A stretch of DNA of 64,000 nucleotides from NCBI RefSeq assembly GCF_001280205.1, contig NZ_CP012573.1, positions 2,542,001 through 2,606,000 on the forward strand, written 5' to 3'. Made by a program: the position numbers and the translations under genes. Each line of letters opens with the position of its first letter. Within the stretch, counting starts at the first letter, position 1. The notes beneath the pieces are model-generated. The model was not told where the DNA came from. It was given only the letters and a program-made list of their open reading frames with translations, and did not search any database. Shown one piece after another: positions 10,767-20,205 of the stretch. This stretch comes from Clavibacter capsici (lineage in GTDB: Bacteria; Actinomycetota; Actinomycetes; Actinomycetales; Microbacteriaceae).

Positions 10767-11168
10767 ATGGCCTACGAGATCGAGAAGACCGACGACCAGT
10801 GGCGTCAGGAGCTCTCCCCCGAGGAGTACGCGGTGCTGCGCCAGCAGGCCACCGAGCGCCCCTGGACCGGTGAGCTGCTGGACGAGGACCGCACGGGCGT
10901 GTACGGCTGCAAGGCCTGCGGCGCCGAGCTGTTCACGAGCGACACGAAGTTCGACTCCCACTGCGGGTGGCCGAGCTTCTACGCGCCGAAGGAGAGCGAC
11001 GCGGTCAAGCTCTACACGGACACCAGCCTCGGGATGAAGCGCGTGGAGGTCGTCTGCGCCCGCTGCGGATCCCACCTCGGGCACGTCTTCGACGACGCGC
11101 CGCAGACCCCCACCGGCGACCGGTTCTGCATGAACTCGGTCTCCATGTCGTTCCGCACCGCGGAGTGA
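10767..11168 (+). CDS. msrB: Peptide-methionine (R)-S-oxide reductase
   Basis: A 133-residue MsrB, a cytosolic repair enzyme that reduces the R form of methionine sulfoxide. Zinc is held by the pairs CKAC (near 50-53) and CARC (near 97-100). The catalytic Cys lies in RFCMNS near residue 122, and HCGWPSF near 72-78 is the substrate-binding signature. Length is normal. The start is supported by AGAAAGGA 8-15 bases upstream. The downstream nitroreductase begins inside the last codons (GTGA overlap), so the two are translationally coupled and form a plausible redox pair. Confidence 0.96.
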   Translation: MAYEIEKTDDQWRQELSPEEYAVLRQQATERPWTGELLDEDRTGVYGCKACGAELFTSDTKFDSHCGWPSFYAPKESDAVKLYTDTSLGMKRVEVVCARCGSHLGHVFDDAPQTPTGDRFCMNSVSMSFRTAE

Positions 11169-11767
11169 CCGACGTGCCGCGGCATCGGGCGGGCGGCGAC
11201 GCCGACCCGTCCGGGCCCGGCACCCCCGGACCCGTGCTCCAGGCGCTGCGCGGCCGGCGCTCGCGGTCGTCCGTGGGCGAGGCCGCGCCCGCGCACGAGG
11301 ACCTCGTGCCCCTCGTGGAGGCCGCCTCCCGGCTCGCCGACCACGGCGGCCTGCGGCCGTGGCGGGTCATCGAGATCCGCGGCGACGCCCGCGACCGTCT
11401 CGGCGCCGCCATGGACGAGGCGGCGGGAGACCCCGGATCCGGCAAGCACCGCAAGAAGACCCACCGGGCGAGCCTGCTCGTCGCCGTCGTCGCGTGCGTC
11501 GCACCGAGCCGCAAGGTCCCGGACTGGGAGCAGGAGGCGGTCGCCGCGGGCGTCGCCCATGCGCTCACGCTGCTGCTCGAGGAGCAGGGCTGGGGCGTCT
11601 TCTGGCGCACCGGATCCCTCACCCGCAGCGACGCGGTGCGCAGGATGCACGGGCTCGGCGACGGGGAGGAGCTCCTCGGCTGGCTCTACGTCGGCGACGT
11701 GGAGCCGGACGGGAAGGGCCCCCGCTCGACCGTCGACGGCGAGCGGATGATCACGGTCCTGGACTGA
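11165..11767 (+). CDS. Nitroreductase-family protein
   Basis: A 200-residue protein that starts at GTG 11165, overlapping the msrB stop by four bases. The N-terminal LRGRRSRSSVGE resembles the Arg/Ser FMN-phosphate-binding start of nitroreductases; the central LLVAVVACV and the Trp/Gly-rich segment QGWGVFWRTG fit the fold. Members are usually FMN-dependent NAD(P)H oxidoreductases; the substrate here is unknown. A second in-frame GTG at 11174 is possible but the coupled start is more economical. Confidence 0.8.
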   Translation: MTDVPRHRAGGDADPSGPGTPGPVLQALRGRRSRSSVGEAAPAHEDLVPLVEAASRLADHGGLRPWRVIEIRGDARDRLGAAMDEAAGDPGSGKHRKKTHRASLLVAVVACVAPSRKVPDWEQEAVAAGVAHALTLLLEEQGWGVFWRTGSLTRSDAVRRMHGLGDGEELLGWLYVGDVEPDGKGPRSTVDGERMITVLD

Positions 11768-11788
11768 TCCGTCGGCTCCCGTATTCGG

Positions 11789-11861
11789 AGCCGGCCACGG
11801 GACTCGAACCCGTAACCGCCGCATTACAAGTGCGGTGCGCTACCAATTGCGCCAGGCCGGC
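11789..11861 (-). tRNA. tRNA-Thr (anticodon TGT)
   Basis: Folds as a full cloverleaf on the minus strand. The acceptor GCCGGCC pairs with GGCCGGC, the D stem is GCGC/GCGC, the anticodon stem CCGCA/TGCGG holds loop CTTGTAA with anticodon TGT, and the T arm contains GGTTCGAACCC. The discriminator is T and the CCA end is not encoded. The gene is 73 bases long. Confidence 0.95.
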
Positions 11862-11902
11862 CGACGGCCCTCGCGGGCCGTCGATCCATCATAGGAGCCG
11901 CG

Positions 11903-12814
11903 CTACGGAGCGGCGGTCGGCGTCTCGGACGGCACCGGAGTCGGCGTCGGCGTCGCGTCCTGACCCGCGGCCTGGAGCACGAACGCCGCGAACGCCTTCG
12001 CGTCGTCGGGCTGGCCCGTGTACTGGCGGTCGCCCACGACGATGACGGGGGCGCCCACGACCTTCGCCACGTTGGAGTCGGGGATCTTGCCGTCGAGGAC
12101 GCGATCGGTCGCGGAGTTCACCCACGACTGGAAGCGCTGCTCGGACACGCACTTCGCGACGTCGGGGGACGCGGCCCCCGCCTGCGAGGCGAGCTCGACG
12201 AGGCGGTCGTCGCTCAGGCCGGTGCTCTGCTCGGCCGGCTGCTCCGCGAAGAGCGCCGAGTTGAACGCCCAGAAGTCGTCGGGCGAGGAGTCCGCCACGC
12301 AGGCGGCGGCGTTGGCCGCGCGCATGGAGTAAGCCTGCGACTTGCTCGTGAGGATGGCGACGGGGTGGATCTCGACGGTGGCCGCGCCGGACTGCAGCCA
12401 GCCCTCCATCTGCGCGCCGTTGGTGTCCTGGAACTCCTTGCACGCGGTGCAGAGGTAGTCGACGTAGACGCGGATGTGCGCGACGCCGGCGGACGGGGAT
12501 GCCGCGGGGACGGGCTCCTGCTCGGGCTCGAGCGCCTGCGTGGGGGCGGCGGCGAGGTCCTTGCCGATGAGGATCCCGTCGCTCGCCATGTTCTGCGGGC
12601 CGGGGCCCGCGGGCCGCGCGCCCTGCATGACGACGAGGCCCACCACGACGACCACGGCGACGAGGGCGACCGCGATGCCGCCGCGGACGAGGCCGCGCGC
12701 CGCGACGTCGCGACGTCGCTGCTTCATGCGGTTGAGCCGGGCCTTCTCGCGCGCCGCCTCCCGGCGTCGACGATGACCGCCGTGCTGTTCGTGCGCGGGC
12801 GGCGTGCTGCTCAT
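11903..12814 (-). CDS. Membrane-anchored DsbA-like thiol-disulfide oxidoreductase
   Basis: A 303-residue protein. A basic cytosolic N terminus (1-40) precedes one transmembrane helix (about 45-65); the rest faces outward. The thioredoxin-type domain has its redox motif CTAC (about 121-124) in DYLCTACKEF and a cis-Pro region GAPVIVV near 256, as in the DsbA/Thioredoxin_4 group that oxidises or isomerises disulfides of exported proteins. Two further Cys lie in AAACVADS and VAKCVSE. The tail is Pro/Thr-rich. GAGGAT upstream of ATG 12814 acts as Shine-Dalgarno sequence. Confidence 0.9.
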   Translation of the reverse strand: MSSTPPAHEQHGGHRRRREAAREKARLNRMKQRRRDVAARGLVRGGIAVALVAVVVVVGLVVMQGARPAGPGPQNMASDGILIGKDLAAAPTQALEPEQEPVPAASPSAGVAHIRVYVDYLCTACKEFQDTNGAQMEGWLQSGAATVEIHPVAILTSKSQAYSMRAANAAACVADSSPDDFWAFNSALFAEQPAEQSTGLSDDRLVELASQAGAASPDVAKCVSEQRFQSWVNSATDRVLDGKIPDSNVAKVVGAPVIVVGDRQYTGQPDDAKAFAAFVLQAAGQDATPTPTPVPSETPTAAP

Positions 12815-13128
12815 GGATCCTCGCTCCGGGGATGGGATGTCGGGCGCGGGCGGGCTCCCGCACGACCTCAGGACTCTAGGCGGCCAGTCTGGGAAAGCGG
12901 TGACGCGGCCGGGTCGAGAAGGTCGTCCCGCCGACGATACAGGTCCGGGCCGCCTCGTCCCCAGGTGAGGAATAGCCGCCGATCCGCATCATGGCGCGCT
13001 TCCCGCTCCCCTGCCCCCGTGCAATACTCATCGGGTGGTCGTCGTCGCCCACAGCGATGAGCCATGAGCATCACATCCATCACAACGGATCGTCGGGCAC
13101 GTACCTGCCCGTGAAGGAGAACACCGAA
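12815..13128. promoter_or_regulatory. Divergent intergenic region before the sugar-ABC ATPase
   Basis: 314 bases without a convincing gene. AATACT at 13024-13029 is a likely -10 element for the ATPase gene, giving a leader of about 95 bases. That leader contains an in-frame ATG at 13057 followed by His-rich codons (HEHHIHH), discussed in the findings. Confidence 0.45.
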
Positions 13129-14229
13129 ATGGCATCAGTTACTTTCGACAAGGCCACGCGCCTGTACCCGGGCTCCACCCGCCCGGCCGTCGACCAGATC
13201 GACCTCGAGGTCGCGGACGGCGAGTTCCTCGTCCTCGTCGGCCCGTCCGGCTGCGGCAAGTCGACCACCCTCCGCATGCTCGCGGGCCTCGAGGAGGTCA
13301 ACGACGGCAACATCTTCATCGGCGACCGCAACGTCACGGACGTGCCGCCGAAGGACCGCGACATCGCGATGGTGTTCCAGAACTACGCGCTCTACCCGCA
13401 CATGACGGTGGCCGAGAACATGGGCTTCGCGCTCAAGATCGCGGGCGTCGGCAAGGACGAGCGCGCCACCCGCGTCCTCGAGGCCGCCAAGCTCCTCGAC
13501 CTCGAGCCCTACCTCAGCCGCAAGCCCAAGGCCCTCTCCGGCGGCCAGCGCCAGCGCGTCGCCATGGGGCGCGCCATCGTGCGCCAGCCGCAGGTGTTCC
13601 TCATGGACGAGCCGCTGTCGAACCTCGACGCCAAGCTCCGCGTCCAGACCCGCACGCAGATCGCGTCGCTCCAGCGCCGCCTCGGCGTCACCACGGTCTA
13701 CGTCACGCACGACCAGACCGAGGCGCTCACGATGGGCGACCGCATCGCGGTCCTCAAGGACGGCGTCCTGCAGCAGGTCGGCACGCCCCGCGACCTCTAC
13801 GAGAAGCCGCAGAACGTGTTCGTGGCCGGCTTCATCGGCTCGCCCGCGATGAACCTCTTCACCGCGAACGTCGTCGACGGCGGCGTGCAGTTCGGCTCCG
13901 CCGTGGTGCCGGTCGAGCGCGACGTGCTCTCGCACGCCACGGGCGGCTCGGTCACCATCGGCGTCCGCCCCGAGGACGTCGTGGTCTCCACGACGCAGGG
14001 CCAGGGCCTCTCGGTCACGGTGGACCTCGTCGAGGAGCTCGGCGCGGACGGCTACCTCTACGGCCACACCGACATCGAGGGCAAGCGCACCGACCTCGTC
14101 GCGCGCGTCGACGGCCGCCTGCACCCCAACGCCGGCGACACCGTCTTCATCACGCCGCAGCCCGGCCACCTCCACGCGTTCGACGCCGAGAGCGGACTCC
14201 GCCTCAACGCGCCCGTCGCCGCGAGCTGA
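13129..14229 (+). CDS. ABC transporter ATPase for sugar importers (UgpC/MsmK/MsiK type)
   Basis: A 366-residue ATPase of the carbohydrate-uptake CUT1 group. Walker A is GPSGCGKST (about 38-46), the Q-loop is VFQNYALYPHM, the signature LSGGQRQRVAMGRA lies near 135-148, Walker B is VFLMDEPLSNLDAK and the switch His lies in YVTHDQTEA. The C-terminal ~130 residues form the MalK-like OB regulatory domain (GVRPEDV). No permease or binding-protein gene is adjacent, so it is probably the shared ATPase that serves several sugar importers, like Streptomyces MsiK. AAGGAG ends about nine bases before the ATG at 13129. Confidence 0.94.
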   Translation: MASVTFDKATRLYPGSTRPAVDQIDLEVADGEFLVLVGPSGCGKSTTLRMLAGLEEVNDGNIFIGDRNVTDVPPKDRDIAMVFQNYALYPHMTVAENMGFALKIAGVGKDERATRVLEAAKLLDLEPYLSRKPKALSGGQRQRVAMGRAIVRQPQVFLMDEPLSNLDAKLRVQTRTQIASLQRRLGVTTVYVTHDQTEALTMGDRIAVLKDGVLQQVGTPRDLYEKPQNVFVAGFIGSPAMNLFTANVVDGGVQFGSAVVPVERDVLSHATGGSVTIGVRPEDVVVSTTQGQGLSVTVDLVEELGADGYLYGHTDIEGKRTDLVARVDGRLHPNAGDTVFITPQPGHLHAFDAESGLRLNAPVAAS

Positions 14230-14245
14230 TCGATCCGGTCCACCA

Positions 14246-14302
14246 CCGCTGCCGCGGTCCCCTCGCTCCCCTCGCCGGGAGCGCCGGGGGCCGCGGCAGC
14301 GG
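14246..14302 (+). terminator. Terminator hairpin after the ABC ATPase gene
   Basis: A 12-bp inverted repeat (14246-14257 with 14291-14302) encloses 33 bases that contain further C/G complementarity. A short T-run (gtttcc) follows. Confidence 0.65.
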
Positions 14303-14330
14303 CGTTTCCGCGGTCGGGTAGGGTCGCAGC

Positions 14331-15635
14331 ATGGCCGGATCCCTGAACATCACCTCGGCGACGGTCGATCCCGCGCTCCTCGACCTGCCCTGGCAGCTGC
14401 CGCTCGACGAGTGGCCCTCCTCGGCCATCGCGACGCTCCCCAAGGGCATCTCGCGGCACCTCGTGAGGTTCGCGAACCTCTCCGGCTACGTCATCGCCAT
14501 CAAGGAGACGACGGACGAGATGGCGCGCGGCGAGTACGACATGCTGCGGACGCTGCAGCGCCTCGAGATCCCGTGCGTGGAGCCGGTCGCGGTCATCACG
14601 AACCGCACGGACGAGGACGGCGATCCGCTGAAGTCGGTGCTCGTCACCCGGCACCTCAAGTTCTCGCTCCCCTACCGCGCGCTGTTCTCGCAGCAGCTGC
14701 GACCGGACACCGCGACCCGCCTCGTCGACGCCCTCGCGGTGCTGCTCGTGCGGCTGCACATGATCGGCTTCTTCTGGGGCGACGTCTCGCTGTCGAACAC
14801 GCTCTTCCGCCGCGACGCCGGCGCCTTCGCCGCGTACCTGGTGGACGCCGAGACCGGCAAGCTCTTCAACGGCGGCCTCTCCAACGGGCAGCGCGAGAAC
14901 GATCTCGAGATCGCCCGCGTCAACATCGCCGGCGAGCTCATGGACCTCGAGGCCGGCGGCCGCATCGAGGAGGGGCTCGACCCGCTCGAGACCAGCACGC
15001 GGATCGTCGCCCAGTACCGCACGCTCTGGAAGGAGCTCACGGGTCGCGAGGAGTTCCCGACGTCGGAGCGCTGGCGCATCAACGAGCGCGTCGACCGGCT
15101 CAACGACCTCGGCTTCGACATCGAGGAGCTCGCGATCCGGACGACCGCGGAGGGCTCGCAGGTGCGGATCCAGCCCAAGGTCGTGGACGCCGGCCACCAC
15201 CAGCGCCGGCTGCTGCGCCTCACGGGCGTGGACGCGCAGGAGAACCAGGCACGCCGCCTGCTCAACGACCTCGACTCGTACACCGCGACCTTCGACAAGC
15301 AGGACCTCGACGAGGAGATGGTGGCGCACGAGTGGCTCGCGCGCGTGTTCGAACCGGTCGTGCGCGCGATCCCGCGGGACCTCCGCGGCAAGCTGGAGCC
15401 CGCCGAGGTGTTCCACCAGCTGCTCGAGCACCGCTGGTACATGTCGCAGAAGCTGAGCCGGGACATCCCGCTCGCCGAGGCCGTGACCGCGTACGTGCAG
15501 GACATCCTCCGCCACCGCCGCGACGAGGCGACCGTCATCGACCCGCCGACGGAGTCGATCGGCGTCATCGAGGACGAGTCGGACGTGCCGATCACCGAGG
15601 CCGAGGCCGCGGAGGACTGGCGCACCAAGGTCTGA
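14331..15635 (+). CDS. DUF4032 protein with a kinase-like core
   Basis: A 434-residue cytosolic protein. About residues 48-180 look like a lipopolysaccharide-kinase-type fold: a Lys in YVIAIKET, a catalytic-loop-like GFFWGDVSLSNTLF near 146-159 and VDAETG near 171 as a metal-loop candidate. The C-terminal ~170 residues form the DUF4032 region. Protein or small-molecule phosphotransfer is an inference from these motifs; no substrate is known. TAGGGT at 14319-14324 ends six bases before the ATG, suggesting a leaderless mRNA. The gene is convergent with rlmB, with a strong hairpin between them. Confidence 0.8.
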   Translation: MAGSLNITSATVDPALLDLPWQLPLDEWPSSAIATLPKGISRHLVRFANLSGYVIAIKETTDEMARGEYDMLRTLQRLEIPCVEPVAVITNRTDEDGDPLKSVLVTRHLKFSLPYRALFSQQLRPDTATRLVDALAVLLVRLHMIGFFWGDVSLSNTLFRRDAGAFAAYLVDAETGKLFNGGLSNGQRENDLEIARVNIAGELMDLEAGGRIEEGLDPLETSTRIVAQYRTLWKELTGREEFPTSERWRINERVDRLNDLGFDIEELAIRTTAEGSQVRIQPKVVDAGHHQRRLLRLTGVDAQENQARRLLNDLDSYTATFDKQDLDEEMVAHEWLARVFEPVVRAIPRDLRGKLEPAEVFHQLLEHRWYMSQKLSRDIPLAEAVTAYVQDILRHRRDEATVIDPPTESIGVIEDESDVPITEAEAAEDWRTKV

Positions 15636-15659
15636 ACCTCCGGCGCATGATGCCGCACG

Positions 15660-15697
15660 ACGACGAGCCGGGACCCTCGCGGGTCCCGGCTCGTCGT
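15660..15697. terminator. Bidirectional terminator between DUF4032 gene and rlmB
   Basis: A perfect 17-bp stem (15660-15676 with 15681-15697) with the tetraloop tcgc, lying between two convergent genes. No T-run. Confidence 0.85.
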
Positions 15698-15707
15698 GGT
15701 GGCGGGG

Positions 15708-16766
15708 CTACTTCGCGCGGGCGGCCGCGCGCAGCTTGCCGATCTCGTAGAGCGTGACGCTCGCGGCGATGCCGGCGTTGAGCGACTCGGTCGAGGCGCC
15801 GATCGGGATGGAGACCACGGTGTCGCAGGTCTCGGTGACGAGGCGCGACAGGCCCTTGCCCTCGGATCCGACGACGACCACGATCGGCCGGTCCGCGAGC
15901 GTGAACTCGTGCAGCGACATGTCGCCGCCGCCGTCGAGGCCGACCACGAAGACGCCGCGCTGCTTGAGCGCCTTGAGCGTCTGCGTGAGGTTCGACGCCA
16001 TGGCGACGGGCGTGCGCGCGGCGGCGCCGGCCGACGTCTTCCACGCGCTGGCGGTGAGGCCGACCGAGCGGCGCTGCGGCACGATCACGCCGTGGCCGCC
16101 GAATGCGGCGACGGAGCGGATGATGGCGCCGAGGTTCCGCGGGTCGGTGATGCCGTCGAGCGCGACCATGAGCGGCACCTGGCCGCGCGAGATCGTCTTG
16201 TCGAGCAGCTCGATGGCGTCCGCGTACTCGTACGGCGGCACCTTGAGCGCGAGGCCCTGGTGCACGGCGTCGTGGCCGGCGATGCGGTCGAGCTCGGGGC
16301 GCATGACCTCGAGCACGGGGATCCCGCGCCCGGTGGCGAGCGACAGCACCTCCTTGACGCGGTCGTCGTACTCGATGCGCGAGGCGATGTAGAGCGCGGT
16401 CGCGGGGATCTTCGCGCGGAGCGCCTCGACCACCGAGTTGCGGCCGGTGACGACCTCGGACTCGTCCTGCTGCTTGGCGCGGCGCGCGCGCGGCGCGTCG
16501 GCCGCGGCGGGGCGGTCGGTCGCGCGGGCGCGCGGCGTGGCGGAGCGCTCGGAGCGCTCGTCGCGGCCGCGGTTGGCGCCCGCGGACGCCGCCTCGTACC
16601 GGTCCTTCGCGGCCTTGCGCTTGCCCGCGGGGTGGTACGGGCGGTCCTCGGCCTTCGGCGTGGGCTTCTTGCCCTCGAGGGCCTGCCTGCCCTGCCCTCC
16701 GGATCCCTTGAGCGGGCCCTTCTTGGTCTTGCGTACCGCGCCTGATCGGCTGGGCTTATTCGCCAT
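15708..16766 (-). CDS. rlmB: 23S rRNA (guanosine-2'-O-)-methyltransferase RlmB
   Basis: A 352-residue SpoU/TrmH-family (knotted) methyltransferase expected to methylate G2251 of 23S rRNA. The first ~100 residues are a basic, disordered Lys/Arg/Ala-rich extension typical of actinobacterial copies. A substrate-binding domain begins at [12 protein letters not shown], and the SAM-binding knot carries [30 protein letters not shown] and [14 protein letters not shown]. The start overlaps the end of cysS by 11 bases, so it is cotranscribed with and coupled to it; this cysS-rlmB order is conserved in actinobacteria. Confidence 0.93.
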   Translation of the reverse strand: MANKPSRSGAVRKTKKGPLKGSGGQGRQALEGKKPTPKAEDRPYHPAGKRKAAKDRYEAASAGANRGRDERSERSATPRARATDRPAAADAPRARRAKQQDESEVVTGRNSVVEALRAKIPATALYIASRIEYDDRVKEVLSLATGRGIPVLEVMRPELDRIAGHDAVHQGLALKVPPYEYADAIELLDKTISRGQVPLMVALDGITDPRNLGAIIRSVAAFGGHGVIVPQRRSVGLTASAWKTSAGAAARTPVAMASNLTQTLKALKQRGVFVVGLDGGGDMSLHEFTLADRPIVVVVGSEGKGLSRLVTETCDTVVSIPIGASTESLNAGIAASVTLYEIGKLRAAARAK

Positions 16767-18210
16767 CGATGCTCCAATGCGACCCGCCGGGCGAGTCCTC
16801 TATCGTGATGCCGGCCTCGGCCAGCTCCTGTCTGATGCGGTCGGCGAGGGCGAAGTCCCTGGCCTCCCGCGCGGTCTGTCGCTCGGCGATCCTGTGCTCG
16901 ACCAGCGCCTGCAGCGCACGGCGCGCGGGCTGGTCGGACGCGGTGCGCCACTCGTCGGCGAGCGGGTCGATGCCGAGCACGGCCACCATCGCGGAGACGT
17001 CCGCGCGCTGGGCTGCGGCCTCCTGGAGGTCGCCGGCGTCGAGGGCGGCGTTGCCCGCGCGGACGGCGTCGTGCAGCACGGCGAGCGCCTGCGGGACGCT
17101 GAGGTCGTCGTCCATGGCGTCCGCGAAGGCGTCGGGCACGGCGGCCGGCGCGCCGTCGACCGGGGCGGGCGCGGCCTGGAAGCGCGTGCCGGCGAGGCGC
17201 CGGGCGCTGCGGTCGAGGAACGTCTCGATGCGGTCGAGCGCGGCCTCGGCCTCGGCGAGCGCGCCGTCGTGGAACTCGAGGGTGGAGCGGTAGTGCGCGG
17301 ATCCGAGGAAGTAGCGGACCACGACCGGGCGCGCGGACGCGAGCAGGTCGGCCGCGAACAGGGAGTTGCCGAGCGACTTGCTCATCTTCTGGCCGGCGAC
17401 GGCGACGAGGCCGTTGTGCAGCCAGTAGCGGGCGAACGGGTCCCCCGCGGCCCGCGACTGCGCGAGCTCGTTCTCGTGGTGCGGGAAGCGGAGGTCGAGG
17501 CCGCCGCCGTGGATGTCGAACTCAGCACCGAGGTAGCGCGTGGACATGGCGGAGCACTCGATGTGCCAGCCCGGCCGGCCGGCGCCCCACGGCGACGGCC
17601 ACGACGCGCTCGCGGGCTCGCCCGGCTTCGCGCCCTTCCAGAGGGCGAAGTCGCGGACGTCGCGCTTGGCGCGGGGATCCGCGTCGGCCGCGGCCTCCAT
17701 GTCGGCGGCCCGCTGGCGGGTGAGCTCGCCGTACTCGGGCCAGGAGGCGGTGTCGAAGTAGACGTCGCCGGATCCGTCGTCGGCCGGGTACGCGTGGCCG
17801 CGCTCGACGAGCCGCCGGATGATCTCCTGCATCTCGCCGATGCTCGCCGTGGCGCGGGGCTCGTAGCTGGGCGGGAGGATCCCGAGGGCCGCGTAGGCGC
17901 GGGAGAACTCGAGCTCGACGCGGTAGGCGAGCGCCCACCACTCCTCGGTGCCGCCGGCCTCCTGGCCGCGACGCGCGTTGTCGATGACCTTGTCGTCGAT
18001 GTCGGTCACGTTGCGGACGAGCGTGACGTCGAGCCCGCGGTGGGTGAGCCAGCGACGCAGCTGGTCGTACGCGAGCGCGCTGCGGAGGTGGCCGATGTGC
18101 GGCGCGGACTGCACGGTCGGGCCGCAGACGTAGATGCCGACCCTGCCGTCGACGAGGGGCACGAAGTCCCGCAGGGACTGCGTCCGGGAGTCATGGAGGC
18201 GCAGGGTCAC
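16756..18210 (-). CDS. cysS: Cysteinyl-tRNA synthetase
   Basis: A 484-residue class I aminoacyl-tRNA synthetase that charges tRNA-Cys. The HIGH motif lies at 38-41 ([10 protein letters not shown]), a zinc-ligand Cys at 29 (YVCGPTV), the other zinc ligands in [10 protein letters not shown] and HHENE, and KMSKS near 273-277. Length is normal. The start codon is GTG at 18210; TAGGAT on the minus strand ends exactly six bases upstream, so the mRNA is probably leaderless. rlmB follows with an overlap. Confidence 0.97.
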   Translation of the reverse strand: MTLRLHDSRTQSLRDFVPLVDGRVGIYVCGPTVQSAPHIGHLRSALAYDQLRRWLTHRGLDVTLVRNVTDIDDKVIDNARRGQEAGGTEEWWALAYRVELEFSRAYAALGILPPSYEPRATASIGEMQEIIRRLVERGHAYPADDGSGDVYFDTASWPEYGELTRQRAADMEAAADADPRAKRDVRDFALWKGAKPGEPASASWPSPWGAGRPGWHIECSAMSTRYLGAEFDIHGGGLDLRFPHHENELAQSRAAGDPFARYWLHNGLVAVAGQKMSKSLGNSLFAADLLASARPVVVRYFLGSAHYRSTLEFHDGALAEAEAALDRIETFLDRSARRLAGTRFQAAPAPVDGAPAAVPDAFADAMDDDLSVPQALAVLHDAVRAGNAALDAGDLQEAAAQRADVSAMVAVLGIDPLADEWRTASDQPARRALQALVEHRIAERQTAREARDFALADRIRQELAEAGITIEDSPGGSHWSIDGE

Positions 18211-18281
18211 ACACAGATCCTAGTCAGCGCGCCTCCGTGCCCCCGCCGGATGACGGGCCGCCCTGCCGCGCGGTGGCGGGC

Positions 18282-19514
18282 TCAGAGGCGCTCGACGAGG
18301 GCCGTCGCGACCGCCGCGACGCCGTCGCCGCGCCCCGTGAAGCCGAGGCCGTCGGTCGTGGTGCCGGCGAGCGAGACGGGCGCGCCGACCGCGGCCGCGA
18401 GGATCCGCTCGGCCTCGGCTCGCCGCGGCGACAGCTTGGGGCGCACGGCCATGACCTGCACGGCGACGTTGACGATCGAGAAGCCGGCCTCCCGGACGAG
18501 CTCGGCCGTGCGCCGGAGGAAGACCTCGCCGTGCGCGCCGTCGAGCTCCGGGTCGTCGGTGCCGAAGATCCCGCCGATGTCGCCGAGGCCCGCGGCGGAG
18601 AGGAGGGCGTCGCACATCGCGTGGCTCACGGCGTCGCCGTCGCTGTGGCCGGCGAGGCCCGCCTCGCCCGGCCAGTGCAGGCCCGCGAGCCAGAGCGGCT
18701 GGGTGGCGTCGACCGCGTGCACGTCGGTGCCGATCCCCGAGCGGAGGCGCGAGGCGGTGGATCCGGCGCCGCCCGCCCGCGCGACGAGCTCCTCGGCGCG
18801 CCGCAGGTCCCACGCCGTGGTGACCTTGAACGCGAGGGCGTCGCCCGGGACCACGCGGACGTCGCCGCCCGCGGCCTGGAACAGCGCGGCGTCGTCCGTG
18901 TGCTCGGCGGTCGCCGCCGCGTAGGCGGCGTCGAGCGGAGCGCGCGGGAAGCCCTGCGGGGTCTGGACGCCGACGAGGTCGCTGCGGTCGACCGTGCCGA
19001 GGCACTCCCCCGCGGCGTCGACGCGCTTGATCGTGTCGGTGACGGGCAGCCCCGGGACGACGCCGACTCCCTGGTCGCGGACGGCCTGCGCGACCCGGTC
19101 GAAGAGGGCGGTGGGGGTGAGCGCGCGGGCGGCGTCGTGCACGAGGACGGTGTCGACGGATCCGGCGAGCGCCGCCAGCCCCGCCCGCACCGAGCCCTGC
19201 CGGGTCGCTCCCCCGGCGACGACCGCGACGGATCCGCGGGCCGCGCCCGCGACGGCGTCCACGACCGCGGTCGTCTCGGCCAGGTGCGTCTCGGGCGCGA
19301 CCACGACGACGTGCGCCTCCTGGGCGAGGGCGAGGACGGCGCCGAGCGAGCGGGCGAGCAGCGTGGCGCCGCCGACCTCGACGAGCGCCTTCGGGATGCC
19401 CGCTCCGAGCCGGGTGCCGCTGCCCGCCGCGACCACGACGACGCCGAGGCGGGGCCCGTGGACCGACGCGCCATCGGTCGCGCGGGCGGACGGGACGACG
19501 GGGTCGTGGCTCAT
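18282..19514 (-). CDS. ispDF: Bifunctional IspD-IspF enzyme of the MEP isoprenoid pathway
   Basis: A 410-residue fusion. The N-terminal ~240 residues are 2-C-methyl-D-erythritol 4-phosphate cytidylyltransferase, with the CTP-binding loop AAGSGTRLG and Lys in IPKALVEV. The C-terminal ~155 residues are MECDP synthase, with metal ligands in [10 protein letters not shown] and [16 protein letters not shown] and the hydrophobic-cavity segment GDIGGIFG. The two enzymes catalyse non-consecutive steps; IspE is encoded elsewhere. TAGCCT on the minus strand ends six bases before the ATG, suggesting a leaderless transcript separate from carD, which ends 43 bases upstream. Confidence 0.95.
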   Translation of the reverse strand: MSHDPVVPSARATDGASVHGPRLGVVVVAAGSGTRLGAGIPKALVEVGGATLLARSLGAVLALAQEAHVVVVAPETHLAETTAVVDAVAGAARGSVAVVAGGATRQGSVRAGLAALAGSVDTVLVHDAARALTPTALFDRVAQAVRDQGVGVVPGLPVTDTIKRVDAAGECLGTVDRSDLVGVQTPQGFPRAPLDAAYAAATAEHTDDAALFQAAGGDVRVVPGDALAFKVTTAWDLRRAEELVARAGGAGSTASRLRSGIGTDVHAVDATQPLWLAGLHWPGEAGLAGHSDGDAVSHAMCDALLSAAGLGDIGGIFGTDDPELDGAHGEVFLRRTAELVREAGFSIVNVAVQVMAVRPKLSPRRAEAERILAAAVGAPVSLAGTTTDGLGFTGRGDGVAAVATALVERL

Positions 19515-19557
19515 TCGGCCAGGCTACCGGCGGCGGCCTGCGCCGACGGCGGGCGGA

Positions 19558-20040
19558 TCAGGAGGCGAGGACCTCGTCGAGCAGCGTCGACGCGTGCTCC
19601 TCGTCGGTCTTCTCCGCGAGGGCCAGCTCGCCCACGAGGATGCCGCGCGCCTTCTGGAGCATGCTCTTCTCGCCGGCGGACAGGCCGCGATCCTCGTTGC
19701 GGCGCCACAGGTCGCGCACGACCTCGGCCACCTTCAGCACGTCGCCCGACGCGAGCTTCTCGAGGTTCGCCTTGTAGCGCCTCGACCAGTTGGTGGGCTC
19801 CTCCGTGAACTCGGCGCGCAGCACCGCGAACACGCGCTCCACGCCCTCGCGGCCGATGACGTCGCGCACGCCGACCATGTCGACGTTCTCCGCCGGGACC
19901 TCGATCTGGAGCCCGCCCTGGCTGACGTCGAGCTTGAGGTACAGCTTCTCCTCGCCGCGGATGACGCGCTTCTTCACCTCGATGATGGTCGCCGCCCCGT
20001 GATGCGGGTACACGACGGTCTCGCCGACCTCGAAGATCAT
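19558..20040 (-). CDS. carD: CarD-family RNA-polymerase-binding transcription regulator
   Basis: A 160-residue protein. The N-terminal ~60 residues form the Tudor-like polymerase-interaction domain ([17 protein letters not shown]), which binds the RNA polymerase beta subunit. The C-terminal helical domain includes the conserved Trp in [10 protein letters not shown] near residue 85, which contacts the promoter minor groove. CarD stabilises open complexes, especially at rRNA promoters. A GGGGAG Shine-Dalgarno sequence precedes ATG 20040. carD beside ispD/ispF is a widespread actinobacterial arrangement. Confidence 0.96.
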   Translation of the reverse strand: MIFEVGETVVYPHHGAATIIEVKKRVIRGEEKLYLKLDVSQGGLQIEVPAENVDMVGVRDVIGREGVERVFAVLRAEFTEEPTNWSRRYKANLEKLASGDVLKVAEVVRDLWRRNEDRGLSAGEKSMLQKARGILVGELALAEKTDEEHASTLLDEVLAS

Positions 20041-20205
20041 GGACTCCCCGTTCCTCAGACTGCCGTCCAGGGTACCAGCCGGGTCCCGCGCGCCGACGGG
20101 CGGTCGCGCCGCAGCGCATCCCGTAGGCTGGGCGGGTCAGCTGATACACGCGCGGACGCCCCCGGACGCCCCGGCGCCGGCCCCGTGCGACAACCGGAGG
20201 GTCCC

